Below are positions 17,328 to 27,379 of a DNA stretch of 64,000 nt, in pieces; within the stretch, counting starts at the first letter, position 1; each line of letters starts with the position of its first letter. This DNA comes from Psychrobacter sp. 4Dc (GTDB lineage: Bacteria; Pseudomonadota; Gammaproteobacteria; Pseudomonadales; Moraxellaceae). Made by a program: the position numbers and the translations under genes. The stretch lies in the NCBI RefSeq assembly GCF_002836715.1, contig NZ_PJAT01000113.1:1-64000 (forward strand), in the 5' to 3' direction. The notes below the pieces were generated by a model. It made no database searches. It was not told where the DNA came from and saw only the letters and a list, made by a program, of their open reading frames with translations.

Positions 17328-18602
17328 ATGGCATCTGCAACCAGTCTTACCATCCTAGAAATCAGCGCCATATTTTTGTCGATTACTGCTTCGTTAACTT
17401 ATATTAATCACCGTTTTATTGGTTTGCCGACCACTATCGGTGTCATGGTCATCTCTATCTTACTGTCAATCGGTGCGATATTTTTGGGCTTCTTAGGGTT
17501 TGATCAGCTGATTGATTACGAAGTCAGTTTATTGGAGCAACTTGATTTTACCGAAGTGCTCTTAGACGGTATGCTATCAATGTTGCTATTCGCAGGCGCA
17601 TTACACGTCAATATTGGTGATTTAAGACGCTACAAGCTACCTATCGGCATCCTTGCTGGACTTGGTACGATCATATCGGCGATGCTCATTGCGACCGCGA
17701 TTTACTTTATGCTGCCGCTATTCGGTTTCGGCTTACCGTTTCTTTGGTGCCTGTTATTTGGTGCGCTTATCTCCCCTACCGATCCTATTGCTGTCATGGG
17801 CATTCTCTCATCAGCAGGCGCTCCAAAAAGTATCGAGACCGTCATCGCTGGCGAGTCATTGTTCAATGATGGTATCGGCGTGGTCATCTTCGTTTTATTA
17901 CTAGGGATTTTATCTAGCGGTGATATTCCTACTGCCAACTATGTCGCACATACATTAGCGGTTGAAGCTGGTGGCGGCGTTGTATTCGGACTGGTACTTG
18001 GTGCGATTTTGTATTACTTACTCAAAAGTATTGATAGCTATCAAGAAGAAGTGCTATTAACATTAGCAGGTGTCATCGGTGGCTACGCGCTGGCCAGTCA
18101 TTGGCACTTATCAGGGCCACTCGCCATGGTCATGATGGGTCTGATGGTCGGTAATCGAGGTCGCGAGCTAGCCATGAGTGATAAGACACGGCACTATATT
18201 GATTTGTTCTGGGAATTGATTGATGAGATTTTAAACGCCATTTTGTTTGTGCTCATCGGTCTAGAAGTGGTCATGATTGCTTATTCAGGCAATTTATTTA
18301 TCGCGAGCGGTTTGACGATTTTGATTGCGCTGATTGCTCGATTTATTGTGGTTGGTATGACGACAAAAACCTTTCATCGTCAGCTTGATCTGCCTACGGG
18401 CGCATGGAAAGTCCTAACATGGGGCGGTTTACGCGGAGGTATCTCAGTTGCGTTAGTATTACAGCTACCAATCGGGGCTGAACGAGAGATTTTATTGGCA
18501 CTCACTTATGCGGTGGTGATTTTCTCTATCTTGGTACAAGGTTTAAGCGTTGGAAAAGTCGCTAAAAGCATTCGTACGGATGAAAAAACAGTAGACGTAT
18601 AA
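17328..18602 (+). CDS. Na+/H+ antiporter, CPA1/NhaP type
   Basis: This 424-residue, roughly twelve-helix membrane protein exchanges cytosolic Na+ (or K+) for protons. Key motifs are SPTDP at residues 149-153 and the ion-binding Asn-Asp pair in LFNDGIG (N180, D181), both diagnostic of cation:proton antiporter family 1. GGLRGGISVALVLQLP near residue 365 is also typical. It lacks the long soluble C-terminal domain of NhaP2 and of eukaryotic NHEs. No Shine-Dalgarno is evident before the ATG. A function in salt and pH tolerance fits a marine or saline-adapted organism. It ends at a strong bidirectional terminator shared with the convergent DUF2127 gene. Confidence 0.9.
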   Translation: MASATSLTILEISAIFLSITASLTYINHRFIGLPTTIGVMVISILLSIGAIFLGFLGFDQLIDYEVSLLEQLDFTEVLLDGMLSMLLFAGALHVNIGDLRRYKLPIGILAGLGTIISAMLIATAIYFMLPLFGFGLPFLWCLLFGALISPTDPIAVMGILSSAGAPKSIETVIAGESLFNDGIGVVIFVLLLGILSSGDIPTANYVAHTLAVEAGGGVVFGLVLGAILYYLLKSIDSYQEEVLLTLAGVIGGYALASHWHLSGPLAMVMMGLMVGNRGRELAMSDKTRHYIDLFWELIDEILNAILFVLIGLEVVMIAYSGNLFIASGLTILIALIARFIVVGMTTKTFHRQLDLPTGAWKVLTWGGLRGGISVALVLQLPIGAEREILLALTYAVVIFSILVQGLSVGKVAKSIRTDEKTVDV

Positions 18603-18622
18603 GCCAAAAATATAGCAGGCAC

Positions 18623-18664
18623 AAAAAATCCAGCGTAAGACAAGTATCTTATGCTGGATTTTTT
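18623..18664. terminator. Bidirectional terminator
   Basis: Eighteen-base arms (AAAAAATCCAGCGTAAGA and its near-complement, one G-U) lie between the antiporter gene and the convergent DUF2127 gene. Confidence 0.88.
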
Positions 18665-18680
18665 AACTTAAATTTAAATG

Positions 18681-19166
18681 CTATATCAAGCCCTTTCGTT
18701 TCATATTACGATAAACCACAATAATAATAAGCAGATTAGAAACCAGTATCCCAAGCTTAAACCAGTCAAACGGGCTAACGATCAGATAGTAGATTTCTAT
18801 AGGAATAAATACCCCGTAGCCTAGTACCCCAAACCAATACGCCCATGTTTTGTCATGCCATAAGCCGTAAGCTTCGAGAAAGCGCAAACTGGCATATGCA
18901 AATATCAATAATAAAAACATCGGCCAGTTTTTACTTGCTTGCTGAGCAATACGTACGGCACTATCGATTTGCGGGGCAAGCATATGGCCGAAGCTGCGCT
19001 GCCAAGTAACCGTTGCAGTCGTCAGCCAATGCTCAAGATTGGTATGCCACCACCATAATGCCCCTGCTCCTAGTAACGCACCAACACCTTTCACTACCTC
19101 ATAAATGGCCACCGCTTTGATAGACTCGCTCGCCGTACTGAGCGATTTTTCTTGCTGACCATTCAT
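18681..19166 (-). CDS. DUF2127 family small membrane protein
   Basis: This 161-residue protein has a hydrophobic segment at about residues 20-40 (EVVKGVGALLGAGALWWW) and three further segments to the C-terminus. The EAYGLW and FIPIEIY motifs match DUF2127 membrane proteins of unknown function. The ATG at 19166 is preceded by AAGGGGGT about 5 bases upstream. A longer frame reaching to 19289 would overlap the pyrX gene and lacks family similarity. It lies 55 bases after the pyrX stop, so it may be the last gene of the pyrB-pyrX transcript. Confidence 0.8.
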   Translation of the reverse strand: MNGQQEKSLSTASESIKAVAIYEVVKGVGALLGAGALWWWHTNLEHWLTTATVTWQRSFGHMLAPQIDSAVRIAQQASKNWPMFLLLIFAYASLRFLEAYGLWHDKTWAYWFGVLGYGVFIPIEIYYLIVSPFDWFKLGILVSNLLIIIVVYRNMKRKGLI

Positions 19167-19221
19167 GGTACCCCCTTTATCCTTCGAGGATGGCGGCAGA
19201 CGGTCATCCTGTCGGGGCAAA

Positions 19222-20433
19222 TTAGCCAAAGAATGTCTCCACAACACGTCCTTGCAACTGCTGATTGAAAAACGGCGTGTTCTTACCACTCGATAGCATC
19301 GATTGCGCGGTTACTTGCCACTCAAGGTTAGGATCGACCAATACTGCACCGCCGATAGCTTCATACTGCTCACTAATACCTGCGATTTTTGCAGGATTTA
19401 GGCAGATTTTGTCTACCAGTTGCGAGAGTGTTAATACCTCGTCATTTACCAGCTGACAAGCTAGCGCCATAAACGTATCAAAGTTTGAGATACCTGGCGT
19501 ACTTTCAGCAAATGGTGCTTTTTTGGCGGTACTATTCAGTGGCTCGTGATGACTACAGATAGCATCGATAGTGCCATCCTTTAATCCACGGCGGATTGCC
19601 TGCTGATCCGTATTACTACGTAGCGGTGGCAACACGTACGCCTGAGCATTAAAGCCTTCAAGATTGTCATCAGTTAGATAAAGCTGATGCATCGCAACAT
19701 CGCACGTAACAGGCAGACCTTTGTCTTTTGCCCAGCGCATGAGCTCGATGGAAGACTTACATGACAACTGGCTAAAATGAGCAGCGATTCCAGTCTCTTC
19801 AACCATCAGTAGCTGCGTAGACAGTGCAACCGTTTCTGCAATCCAAGGAATCCCTTGTAGACCATGATAAGAAGCAATATAGCCCTCATGTGCCACGCCA
19901 TCTCCAGACAGACTTGGCTCGTCAGGATAAAAGAATACTTTCATACCAAAAGTCGCCGCGTATTCTAGTGTACGTAGCAATACTAAGTCATTACGAAAAG
20001 GTCTACGCGCATTAGATACCGCAATACAGCCGCCCTTTTTAAGCCCTGCGATATTAGATGGTCGTTCGCCCTCTAACCCTGTGGTCAATGCACCCAAAAT
20101 ATGCAAGTAAATCCCGCCATCACTCAGGGCGCGCTCACGTAAGCCTTTTAAGAGTGAGCCGTTTTCTAAAATAGGATTGGTATCAGGTGGCGTCACCACA
20201 TGCAAAAATCCATTACCACGAGCAGCGCTGCCTTCTGATTTTAGCGTACCGTGTTGCTGCTGGCCTGGCTCACGCAAACGCGCGCATAGATCTACTAGTG
20301 GTGGTAATAACCACATCTCACGGTCAGAATCGAGTGTAGATAGTTTTTCTGTTGCAGTTTGCGGCAATGCATCTTTAAATGCTTTTGGTAAATGGTCAAG
20401 AATGGGTGCATCCGTATTAAGCATGGTAGACAT
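19222..20433 (-). CDS. pyrX: Dihydroorotase-like protein PyrX (catalytically inactive PyrC')
   Basis: This 403-residue amidohydrolase-fold protein follows pyrB by 58 bases. In active dihydroorotases the N-terminal metal site is an HxH motif before RxPG. Here that place reads DLCARLREPG, with neither histidine, and no carbamylated-lysine context is obvious. This is what is known from Pseudomonas, where the inactive PyrC' subunit is needed to assemble the aspartate transcarbamoylase holoenzyme with PyrB. The true dihydroorotase must be encoded elsewhere. The gene probably acts as a structural partner of PyrB. Assignment is strong from context and missing residues. Confidence 0.88.
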   Translation of the reverse strand: MSTMLNTDAPILDHLPKAFKDALPQTATEKLSTLDSDREMWLLPPLVDLCARLREPGQQQHGTLKSEGSAARGNGFLHVVTPPDTNPILENGSLLKGLRERALSDGGIYLHILGALTTGLEGERPSNIAGLKKGGCIAVSNARRPFRNDLVLLRTLEYAATFGMKVFFYPDEPSLSGDGVAHEGYIASYHGLQGIPWIAETVALSTQLLMVEETGIAAHFSQLSCKSSIELMRWAKDKGLPVTCDVAMHQLYLTDDNLEGFNAQAYVLPPLRSNTDQQAIRRGLKDGTIDAICSHHEPLNSTAKKAPFAESTPGISNFDTFMALACQLVNDEVLTLSQLVDKICLNPAKIAGISEQYEAIGGAVLVDPNLEWQVTAQSMLSSGKNTPFFNQQLQGRVVETFFG

Positions 20434-20491
20434 AACGTTATTACCGTATCAATAAAATGAAATAAATGAGAATAAGTCGCGCGGCAGGCTA

Positions 20492-21565
20492 TTACTTGCC
20501 AGCCGCTTGATGAGCACGTTGACCTTCCATCGCAAGTGACAAGACCGCCATGCGAATAGCAATGCCGTTATTTACCTGCTTTAAGATAACGGATTGTGCG
20601 CCATCAGCCACACTAGAGGCAATCTCAACACCGCGATTCATTGGACCTGGATGCATGACTAATGCATCAGGTTTGGCAAGAGCGACTCGCTCTGGCGTAA
20701 TACCATAATGCTTGTAATACTCATTGGATGATGCCAAAAGCGGCGAGCCGATACGCTCATTTTGTATTCTTAATCCCATGATCACATCACAGTCGGTGAC
20801 ACACTCGTCCATGTTTTCATATACTTGCACGCCAAAACGCTCGATACCTTTGGGCAGTAAAGTGCGCGGCGCACAAACACGGATGTCTGTCACACCTAGT
20901 GTTTGCAATGCACTGATATCAGAGCGTGCCACGCGTGAGTGCTTAATATCACCAACGATTGCGATAGACAGCTCTTCAAACGGGCGCGGCGCTTCACGGT
21001 GAATGGTCAACATGTCGAGCATTCCTTGAGTGGGATGCGCATGCCAGCCATCACCGCCATTGATAATAGCGATATCAGGCGTCACTTCTGTCGCCATAAA
21101 ATGCGCGGCACCTGATGCTGAATGGCGTACTACAAAGATATCCGCGGTCATTGCCTGTAGATTCCACAACGTATCGCGCAGACTCTCGCCTTTTTTGGTA
21201 CTAGAACGTTCGATATCGATATTGAGTACATTGGCACCCAAACGTTTTTCTGCCACCTCGAATGTCGTCCGTGTACGAGTCGATGGTTCAAAGAACAAAT
21301 TCATGACCGTATAGCCGTCTAACTCAGGACGATTAATTAACTGTCCGTTTTCATCAAAGAAAGTCTCTGCTTTTGCGATAATAGCTTTGAGCTGTGCTTT
21401 GTTAAGACCTTCAACACCTAAGAAATGCCGGATACTGCCATCAGTGTTGAGCTGCGGACGACTTAGTGAAGTATTGAGCCTTTGATGAATCGTATTGGGA
21501 TCAAATTTTGCATAATCAGTCGGTGAGACTGGTTGTGTAGCGCTACTATCGATAGAATTTGACAT
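20492..21565 (-). CDS. pyrB: Aspartate carbamoyltransferase catalytic subunit
   Basis: This 357-residue enzyme joins carbamoyl phosphate and aspartate to give carbamoyl aspartate, step two of pyrimidine synthesis. The carbamoyl-phosphate loop [13 protein letters not shown] is near residues 91-103. HPTQGMLDM and [12 protein letters not shown] are also characteristic. About 40 extra N-terminal residues compared with E. coli PyrB match the class A (Pseudomonas-type) enzyme that pairs with inactive PyrC'. It is the first gene of the pyrB-pyrX operon, divergent from fbp. Confidence 0.97.
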   Translation of the reverse strand: MSNSIDSSATQPVSPTDYAKFDPNTIHQRLNTSLSRPQLNTDGSIRHFLGVEGLNKAQLKAIIAKAETFFDENGQLINRPELDGYTVMNLFFEPSTRTRTTFEVAEKRLGANVLNIDIERSSTKKGESLRDTLWNLQAMTADIFVVRHSASGAAHFMATEVTPDIAIINGGDGWHAHPTQGMLDMLTIHREAPRPFEELSIAIVGDIKHSRVARSDISALQTLGVTDIRVCAPRTLLPKGIERFGVQVYENMDECVTDCDVIMGLRIQNERIGSPLLASSNEYYKHYGITPERVALAKPDALVMHPGPMNRGVEIASSVADGAQSVILKQVNNGIAIRMAVLSLAMEGQRAHQAAGK

Positions 21566-21954
21566 AATGGCGAGTCTTTATTGTGGGTTTATATGAGTCT
21601 ATAGTAATCACTTATTCATCTTTGTTCGATCATTTATCACTGATAGGCATAGATACAAAGGACATTTTGACGCTTATTTGCTACAATTTACCGTAATCAA
21701 ATTCGACCAAAAAATAGCCTCAGCAGACAATCAGAAAGCGTGAGTAGACATGCTGTATTCTCATAGAGAATAATTCTGACAAAACTATAAATGAATAACA
21801 ATAGATATAGTGTAGCCGATTTTATGGTCGGGACAAAGATGCCGTATTAGCTATTTAAGAATTTACCTATTTCAGGTGTGCTAAATGCCACCTACTTCTT
21901 TACTTTGACACCTATCCGTTCTTTTACTTTCCATACTATTTATTAGGAAGCCTT
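21566..21954. other. Divergent promoter region pyrB / fbp
   Basis: 389 bases lack a coding sequence. A TTGACA at 21905-21910 and TTAGGAAG before fbp are visible, but I do not find a convincing -10 at proper spacing. A weak hairpin ATTCTC-ATA-GAGAAT lies near 21759-21773. Confidence 0.4.
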
Positions 21955-22938
21955 ATGACGACCTTAGCAGACTATCTAAACCAACATGCTACTAGCCCTG
22001 CACTTAACGACGTGATTACCACTGTCACTGATGTCGGTAAGACGATTTCACAACTGCTCAGAAAAGGCGCTCTGGCAGACATCTTGGGCGAAGCAGGTAA
22101 CCAAAACGTCCAAGGCGAAGATCAGAAAAAGCTCGACGTACTGGCCAATGACTTATTGCTAGATGCATTGGCAAAAAACACGCACTGTGCAGGCGTTGCT
22201 TCAGAAGAGCTCGATGACGCGACCCCTGCTAATGACGATGGTAGTCTATTAGTTCTGTTTGACCCATTAGATGGCTCATCAAATATCGATATCAATATGG
22301 CTGTAGGTACGATTTTTTCTATCTTACCGTATGAACGTCAAGGTCAAACCAGTGAAAACAGCGACTATCTACAGGCAGGTAACAAACAGCTAGCAGCCGG
22401 TTATCTGCTATATGGTACCTCTACTGTCCTAGCGTTAACCGTCGCTGATAAAGTTGTGATGTTTAGCCTAGATCCAGAGACTTCTGACTATGTGCTGATA
22501 GAAGACAATGTTCAAATCGATGCCGATACGAGCGAGTATGCTATCAATAGCTCAAACTATCGCTACTGGCGCGCCCCGATGCAACAGTACATCGACGAGC
22601 TCATCGCTGGCGAGACAGGCGTACGTGGACGCGATTTTAATACGCGTTGGGTAGCCGCCATGGTCGGTGACGTCCATCGTATTTTATGCCGAGGTGGTCT
22701 GTTCACTTATCCGTTTGATACCAAATATGCTCATAAAGCGGGTAAACTACGCCTGATGTATGAAGCCAACCCAATGAGCTTATTGATTGAGCGCGCGGGT
22801 GGCGGCGCAACAGACGCCGTCAATCGTATCTTAGATATCGAACCGACTGATATTCATCAGCGTGTTCCTGTGGTACTCGGTAGCAAAAACGAAGTCAATT
22901 ACGTGAAAGATTTACACGTCAATTATTCTGAAAAATAA
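21955..22938 (+). CDS. fbp: Fructose-1,6-bisphosphatase class I
   Basis: This 327-residue enzyme hydrolyses fructose-1,6-bisphosphate to fructose-6-phosphate, the committed step of gluconeogenesis. The metal-binding motif [11 protein letters not shown] is near residues 102-112. The substrate region SNYRYWR and the C-terminal ERAGGGATD block are typical of class I enzymes. Length fits E. coli Fbp (332). TTAGGAAG lies about 5 bases before the ATG. It may share a transcript with the methyltransferase gene 105 bases downstream. Confidence 0.96.
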   Translation: MTTLADYLNQHATSPALNDVITTVTDVGKTISQLLRKGALADILGEAGNQNVQGEDQKKLDVLANDLLLDALAKNTHCAGVASEELDDATPANDDGSLLVLFDPLDGSSNIDINMAVGTIFSILPYERQGQTSENSDYLQAGNKQLAAGYLLYGTSTVLALTVADKVVMFSLDPETSDYVLIEDNVQIDADTSEYAINSSNYRYWRAPMQQYIDELIAGETGVRGRDFNTRWVAAMVGDVHRILCRGGLFTYPFDTKYAHKAGKLRLMYEANPMSLLIERAGGGATDAVNRILDIEPTDIHQRVPVVLGSKNEVNYVKDLHVNYSEK

Positions 22939-23043
22939 TTGATTGCCGCACCTGTTAAGAACAGCCAGCAGAATGCTAAATCAATGATAAACATTGTGCT
23001 AGTTATCTAAACGACTCCTTTACCCTTCTCTAAGCGATCCACT

Positions 23044-23838
23044 ATGGTATTAAATCCCACCGAGCTGATTACCTCAGATAAGAACACAACAGTGAAGCTT
23101 GTAAAAGCACTGTTGTCCCAAGCACGCCAGCGTAAGAAGAACGGTCAGACAGTCATAGAAGGCGTCCATTTGATAGATGCTGCGCTACGTAGTGACTATC
23201 CTTTTGCTCAGATACTACTATCTGAATCAGCGCGTAGTCACCCTGAAGTTCAGCAGGTATTGACTCGCCTGCCCACTTATACGCCTATTTTTACTTTGTC
23301 AGACGCACTTTATGAAAGTATTCGTAGCTTGGGTACTGGCATCGATATCATGGCGATAATCAAAGTACCAACGCCTAGTCTATCGATGATCGATGAAGAC
23401 TCCTTAATCTTGAACGACGTGCAGGATAGTGGGAATGTTGGTACGCTACTACGCACAGCTGCAGCCGTTGGTATCCGCAATATCTTATGTACCAGTGCGA
23501 CTGCTCAAGCGTGGTCTCCCAAAACGCTACGAGCAGGTATGGGTGCACAGTTTGCCCTGACTATCTATGAGGGCTTGAGTACGCAAAATATTTTAGATCA
23601 CGTACAAGTGCCGCTTTTGGCGACTAGCTCACATACAGATACTATCATTTACGAGCACGATTTATCTGCGCCTGTGGCATGGATTATGGGTCACGAAGGC
23701 CAAGGCGTTAGCGACGATTTGATGCAATGTGCCACGCCTATCGCTTTACCGCAGCCAAATGGTCAAGAGAGCTTAAATGTAGCGATTGCAGGGTCTTTAT
23801 GTCTGTATGAGACCTTACGCCAAAGACAATACTCTTAG
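23044..23838 (+). CDS. SpoU/TrmH family RNA 2'-O-methyltransferase
   Basis: This 264-residue protein has an N-terminal substrate-binding region (about 1-95). A SpoU knot domain follows with the three family motifs: LNDVQDSGNVGTLLRTA near residue 122, IMGHEGQGVS near residue 216, and IALPQPNGQESLNVAIAG near residues 234-251. It should transfer a methyl group from S-adenosylmethionine to a ribose of rRNA or tRNA. It most resembles the RlmB/TsnR branch; the exact target nucleotide is not deducible. A terminator follows within 60 bases. Confidence 0.88.
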   Translation: MVLNPTELITSDKNTTVKLVKALLSQARQRKKNGQTVIEGVHLIDAALRSDYPFAQILLSESARSHPEVQQVLTRLPTYTPIFTLSDALYESIRSLGTGIDIMAIIKVPTPSLSMIDEDSLILNDVQDSGNVGTLLRTAAAVGIRNILCTSATAQAWSPKTLRAGMGAQFALTIYEGLSTQNILDHVQVPLLATSSHTDTIIYEHDLSAPVAWIMGHEGQGVSDDLMQCATPIALPQPNGQESLNVAIAGSLCLYETLRQRQYS

Positions 23839-23880
23839 CATGCATTTATAACTGTTATTAAAGCCTAATTTATCAAGCAT

Positions 23881-23915
23881 AAAAAAACCCACTATCATTT
23901 AATAGTGGGTTTTTT
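23881..23915. terminator. Terminator after the SpoU gene
   Basis: AAAAAAACCCACTAT pairs with ATAGTGGGTTTTTT. It can serve the plus-strand gene and, in reverse, the etfBA transcript. Confidence 0.85.
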
Positions 23916-23933
23916 ATTATCTGTCTACTACTG

Positions 23934-24043
23934 ATATAGTCAAAGAAGTCTAAAACGGATACAAGGCAGCCGACTGCAGATTGTACAAGTAGTACATCTA
24001 AGGAGGGTAACGCCGTAGCCGTTTAGTAGTTCTGTGACTATAT
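23934..24043 (+). repeat. 110-bp MITE-like repeat, copy 1
   Basis: The element starts ATATAGTCA and ends TGACTATAT, with an imperfect inverted repeat continuing inward. It shares the internal words GGATACAAG and AGCCGA, at the same distance from the end, with the element at 61802-61911 when that one is read on its minus strand. Both are exactly 110 bases. There is no ORF. It lies against the stop codon of etfA. This looks like a non-autonomous mobile or palindromic repeat family. Confidence 0.7.
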
Positions 24044-24044
24044 A

Positions 24045-24977
24045 TTAAACCTTGCTAGTAAGCTCAGGCAATGCTTCGAACAAATCAGCTTCTAAGAAGT
24101 AGTCAGCAACGCTAGCGATAGGTGCTTCTGGGTCATTGTTGATAGCAACGATGACTTTAGAATCTTTCATACCAGCCAAATGCTGAATCGCGCCTGAGAT
24201 GCCAGCTGCGATATATAGCTGCGGTGCAACGATTTTACCCGTTTGACCGACCTGCATATCGTTTGGTACATATCCTGCGTCAACAGCAGCACGTGATGCA
24301 CCAACAGCAGCGCCTAGCTTGTCAGCCAATGGCTCAATGTACTTGGTGAAGTTTTCACCATTTGCCAAGGCACGACCACCAGAAACAACGATACCAGCTG
24401 AGGTCAATTCTGGACGATCAGACTTAGCCATCTCTTCGTTAACGAAACTAGCTTTGCCAGTTTCTTGTACATTGTCGATAGTTTCAACAGTAGCTGAACC
24501 GCCTTCGCTAGCCACTGGATCAAACGCAGTGGTACGTACTGTTAGTACTACTTTGTCTTCTGTTGTTTTTACTGTCGCTGTCGCATTACCTGCATAGATA
24601 GGACGCTCAAACGTTTGCGCATCTACCACACCTGAGATTTCAGACAGCATGCTGACGTCAAGTAACGCAGCAACGCGTGGCATAAAGTTTTTGCCAGTCG
24701 TGGTCGCAGCCGCTAGGATATGGCTGTACTCACCAGCGATATCAGCAACCAATAGCGCCACGTTGCCTGCCAATTGATGCTCATAAGCAGCATTGTCAGC
24801 CAATAGTACTTTAGTCACACCTTCTGCTTTTGCCGCTTCATCAGCAACAGCTTGACTACCACTACCAGCAACCAATACATGGATATCATCACCCATTTGT
24901 TTAGCAGCAGCGATCGTGTTTAAAGTTGCCTTTTTTAGACTGGCATTGTCATGTTCTGCATATACCAAAATTGCCAT
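24045..24977 (-). CDS. etfA: Electron transfer flavoprotein subunit alpha
   Basis: This 310-residue subunit binds FAD and, with EtfB, passes electrons from acyl-CoA and other dehydrogenases to ETF-ubiquinone oxidoreductase. The C-terminal FAD-binding domain has GRALANGENF, GASRAAVDAGYVPNDMQVGQTGKIV and YIAAGISGAIQHLAGM. Length is typical (about 310). It lies downstream of etfB with a 152-base gap, longer than usual for this pair. The stop codon abuts a MITE-like repeat. Confidence 0.97.
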   Translation of the reverse strand: MAILVYAEHDNASLKKATLNTIAAAKQMGDDIHVLVAGSGSQAVADEAAKAEGVTKVLLADNAAYEHQLAGNVALLVADIAGEYSHILAAATTTGKNFMPRVAALLDVSMLSEISGVVDAQTFERPIYAGNATATVKTTEDKVVLTVRTTAFDPVASEGGSATVETIDNVQETGKASFVNEEMAKSDRPELTSAGIVVSGGRALANGENFTKYIEPLADKLGAAVGASRAAVDAGYVPNDMQVGQTGKIVAPQLYIAAGISGAIQHLAGMKDSKVIVAINNDPEAPIASVADYFLEADLFEALPELTSKV

Positions 24978-25129
24978 GGTTTTAGTCCTTTATATATTCG
25001 TATTATCTATTCATGCGGTTGTTTGTGTACAAAGCTATTTGACCAACTATCGTTTAGTATGAAATAAAGCAGTCAAATTCACAGCCTTGTACAGGATATG
25101 CCGTAGCGAAGTATCCAATCATTAAAACA

Positions 25130-25879
25130 TTAAATGACTTTTGCTTCGTTTCTTAGCTTATCGACCAACTCATCAACTGACCCTACTGTAATACCAGCTT
25201 TACGGTCAGCAGGTGGCACGACTTTAATAATCTCTTGCTTAGATGTCATATCAACACCGAAATCTGCTGGCGTTTTCTCATCAAGTGGCTTTTTCTTCGC
25301 TTTCATGATGTTAGGCAATTTAGCATAACGTGGCTCATTCAAACGTAGATCAGTCGTGATGACTGCTGGCAAATCAAGAGCAACAGTTTGTAGGCCACCA
25401 TCGATTTCACGTGTTACGTTTACTTTGTCGCCTTCAACCTTCACTTCTGATGCAAACGTACCCTGACCGATACCCATCAATGCCGCTAGCATCTGGCCCG
25501 TTTGGTTGTTGTCATCATCAATCGCTTGCTTACCTAATAAGATGATATCAGTGCTTTCAGCTTCAGCGATGCTCTTTAAGATCTTAGCAACTTGTAATGG
25601 ATATGGCTTTTCGTCACTTACTACCAATACACCACGGTCAGCACCTAGTGCTAAAGCTGCACGAATCTGCTCTTGTGATTCTTTTGGACCGATTGAAGCA
25701 ACAATGATCTCATCAATGACGCCAGCTTCTTTTAGGCGAACCGCTTCTTCTACTGCGATTTCATCAAAAGGGTTGATTGACATTTTAGTGTTTGATAAGT
25801 CAACGCCAGAGTTGTCGGCTTTTACACGAACTTTTACGTTATAATCAATGACACGCTTGACCGCTACTAATGCTTTCAT
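25130..25879 (-). CDS. etfB: Electron transfer flavoprotein subunit beta
   Basis: This 249-residue AMP-binding partner of EtfA starts [20 protein letters not shown]. It contains the ETF-beta signature block around residues 165-190 ([29 protein letters not shown]). It works in beta-oxidation and amino-acid catabolism electron transfer. It is the first gene of the etfBA unit. A perfect TTGACA lies upstream on the minus strand at 26163-26168, though without a good -10. Confidence 0.97.
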   Translation of the reverse strand: MKALVAVKRVIDYNVKVRVKADNSGVDLSNTKMSINPFDEIAVEEAVRLKEAGVIDEIIVASIGPKESQEQIRAALALGADRGVLVVSDEKPYPLQVAKILKSIAEAESTDIILLGKQAIDDDNNQTGQMLAALMGIGQGTFASEVKVEGDKVNVTREIDGGLQTVALDLPAVITTDLRLNEPRYAKLPNIMKAKKKPLDEKTPADFGVDMTSKQEIIKVVPPADRKAGITVGSVDELVDKLRNEAKVI

Positions 25880-26329
25880 ACGTTCCTCGTTTATTAATGT
25901 TATGAATTAAAAATTGTCAGTTAAGAACCAAAGGTTCGTTGTGGTTCAAATTGTCGTTCAAAATACTGCTCAAGGTTATTACTACATCAACAGAATATAG
26001 TTAACTAAGAAAGATGAGCCAATATCTAAGAGCATATTAGCATTGTATCTCTTACTAATGAAATCTGCTAAAGCTAAGCCAACCGTTATTATCAGACCTA
26101 TGTATCTTGCGTCAGCAGGCACATAAGGTCAAGACAACGCCGTGAATAATGCGTCATAAATTTGTCAACACTCTATAATAAATAGTCTATAAGCGCATCA
26201 TTTCATGATTTTCATTGTTCAGCAGCTCAAAATACTCATACCCTTTATAGCATTCTAAGCCTTAGCTTTACTTAATATTTTGTTATTATTTATCTCTTTC
26301 AAGTTAACAGTTAAGAATAGTTAGGCAAG
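25880..26329. other. Intergenic region upstream of etfB
   Basis: 450 bases lack a gene. A minus-strand TTGACA (26163-26168) may be part of the etfB promoter, but the -10 at 17 bases is poor. Nothing else is recognised. Confidence 0.35.
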
Positions 26330-26899
26330 CTAGACCTGCGACTTACCATTCTTACTAGAACCGATTAATAATTCGCTATCTCGTATATCGTCAAATAAAG
26401 ACCAGTCAGGTTCGACATCATTGTTCTTGATAACACTCATATCACCTGTCGTCTCCATAATCACTGCAAACACTTCTGTTTTCGCTTTGATACCATTTTT
26501 ACGCAGCACTTCCTGAACATCACTAGTGCTAAGATTGGCCTCTTTTAAGTTATCTTCTAAATATTCACCATGAGCCATTAGGATAATAGCTTGATTATCT
26601 ATCAAAGCTTTGAGCAGTTTTATTTTGCGCCTGATAACTGAAATAACGCCCTGAATCAAGAATAATACTGCAACAGCAAACAATCCTTGAAATAGAGAGG
26701 GTTTATCTGACAATACCGTCGACGCCAATATACTACCAATACCAACCGTCATCGCAAAATCATGGCTTGATAACTTGGAAAAACTGCGTAAACCCATCAA
26801 TCGAGTAAACAACATCAGCCCTACATAAAAGCCTATAGCGGATAAAGAAATCCCGAGCACCTGTTGCCAGTCAATTGAAAGCCAATTCTCCCACTTCAT
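26330..26899 (-). CDS. DUF421 (YetF-like) membrane protein
   Basis: This 189-residue protein has three transmembrane helices in the first 85 residues, with GLMLFTRLMGLRSFSKLSSHDFAMTVGIGS, here split as RLMGLRSFSKL then FAMTVGIGS, matching the DUF421 signature. A small cytosolic domain follows (residues about 88-160: ALIDNQAIILMAHGEYLEDN...). The family includes YetF and YcaP of unknown role. It is monocistronic. Confidence 0.85.
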   Translation of the reverse strand: MKWENWLSIDWQQVLGISLSAIGFYVGLMLFTRLMGLRSFSKLSSHDFAMTVGIGSILASTVLSDKPSLFQGLFAVAVLFLIQGVISVIRRKIKLLKALIDNQAIILMAHGEYLEDNLKEANLSTSDVQEVLRKNGIKAKTEVFAVIMETTGDMSVIKNNDVEPDWSLFDDIRDSELLIGSSKNGKSQV

Positions 26900-27020
26900 A
26901 ATATAACCTTATCTATCTCATCTTTATTAAATTATTGTTCGTTATTACCTGATGATGTTAACCGTCAAAATCAATAGCACTTTACCTTAGCAGCACTTTG
27001 TCATACCAAAAAAGCCCCAT

Positions 27021-27055
27021 AAAAAAAGCAACCTGATAAGAGGTTGCTTCTTTTT
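27021..27055. terminator. Terminator between csp and DUF421 genes
   Basis: AGCAACCT and AGGTTGCT arms have A7 on the left and TTCTTTTT on the right. The minus-strand csp transcript reaches it about 110 bases past the stop. Confidence 0.75.
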
Positions 27056-27166
27056 AAAGTCGATACAGTATTTTTATTGTTTTAACAAACAAAGTAATCA
27101 ATGCGTATTGATAATCTTATTGTCATTAAGTTTACTGGCAAGCAGTTAGCCTAATAATAAATGAGA

Positions 27167-27379
27167 TTAGATAGCTTCGATTTGCTCAGCTTGTGGGCCT
27201 TTTTTGCCATCACCTAAGATGAAAGACACTTTTTGGCCTTCGGCTAGAGTTTTGAAACCGTTACCTTGGATAGCGCTGTAGTGAGCGAATACGTCTTGTC
27301 CGCCGTTGTCTTGAGCGATAAAACCAAAACCTTTAGCTTCATTAAACCACTTTACAGTGCCTTCAACTTTATCTGACAT
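27167..27379 (-). CDS. Cold-shock protein, CspA family
   Basis: This 70-residue single OB-fold RNA chaperone has RNP1 (KGFGFI, near residues 16-21) and RNP2 (VFAHYSAI, near 29-36) intact. It melts mRNA secondary structure, often at low temperature. The ATG at 27379 has AGGAAAA about 5 bases upstream; an upstream frame opening is non-homologous. A long untranslated leader (about 150 bases from the TATAAT at 27537) is typical of cold-inducible csp genes. Confidence 0.95.
   Translation of the reverse strand: MSDKVEGTVKWFNEAKGFGFIAQDNGGQDVFAHYSAIQGNGFKTLAEGQKVSFILGDGKKGPQAEQIEAI

Noticed and set aside
25030-25115. Possible third copy of the 110-bp repeat between etfB and etfA
   Set aside because: A few similar words (CCTTGTAC, GCCGTAGC) are present, but the ATATAGTC ends and the length are missing.
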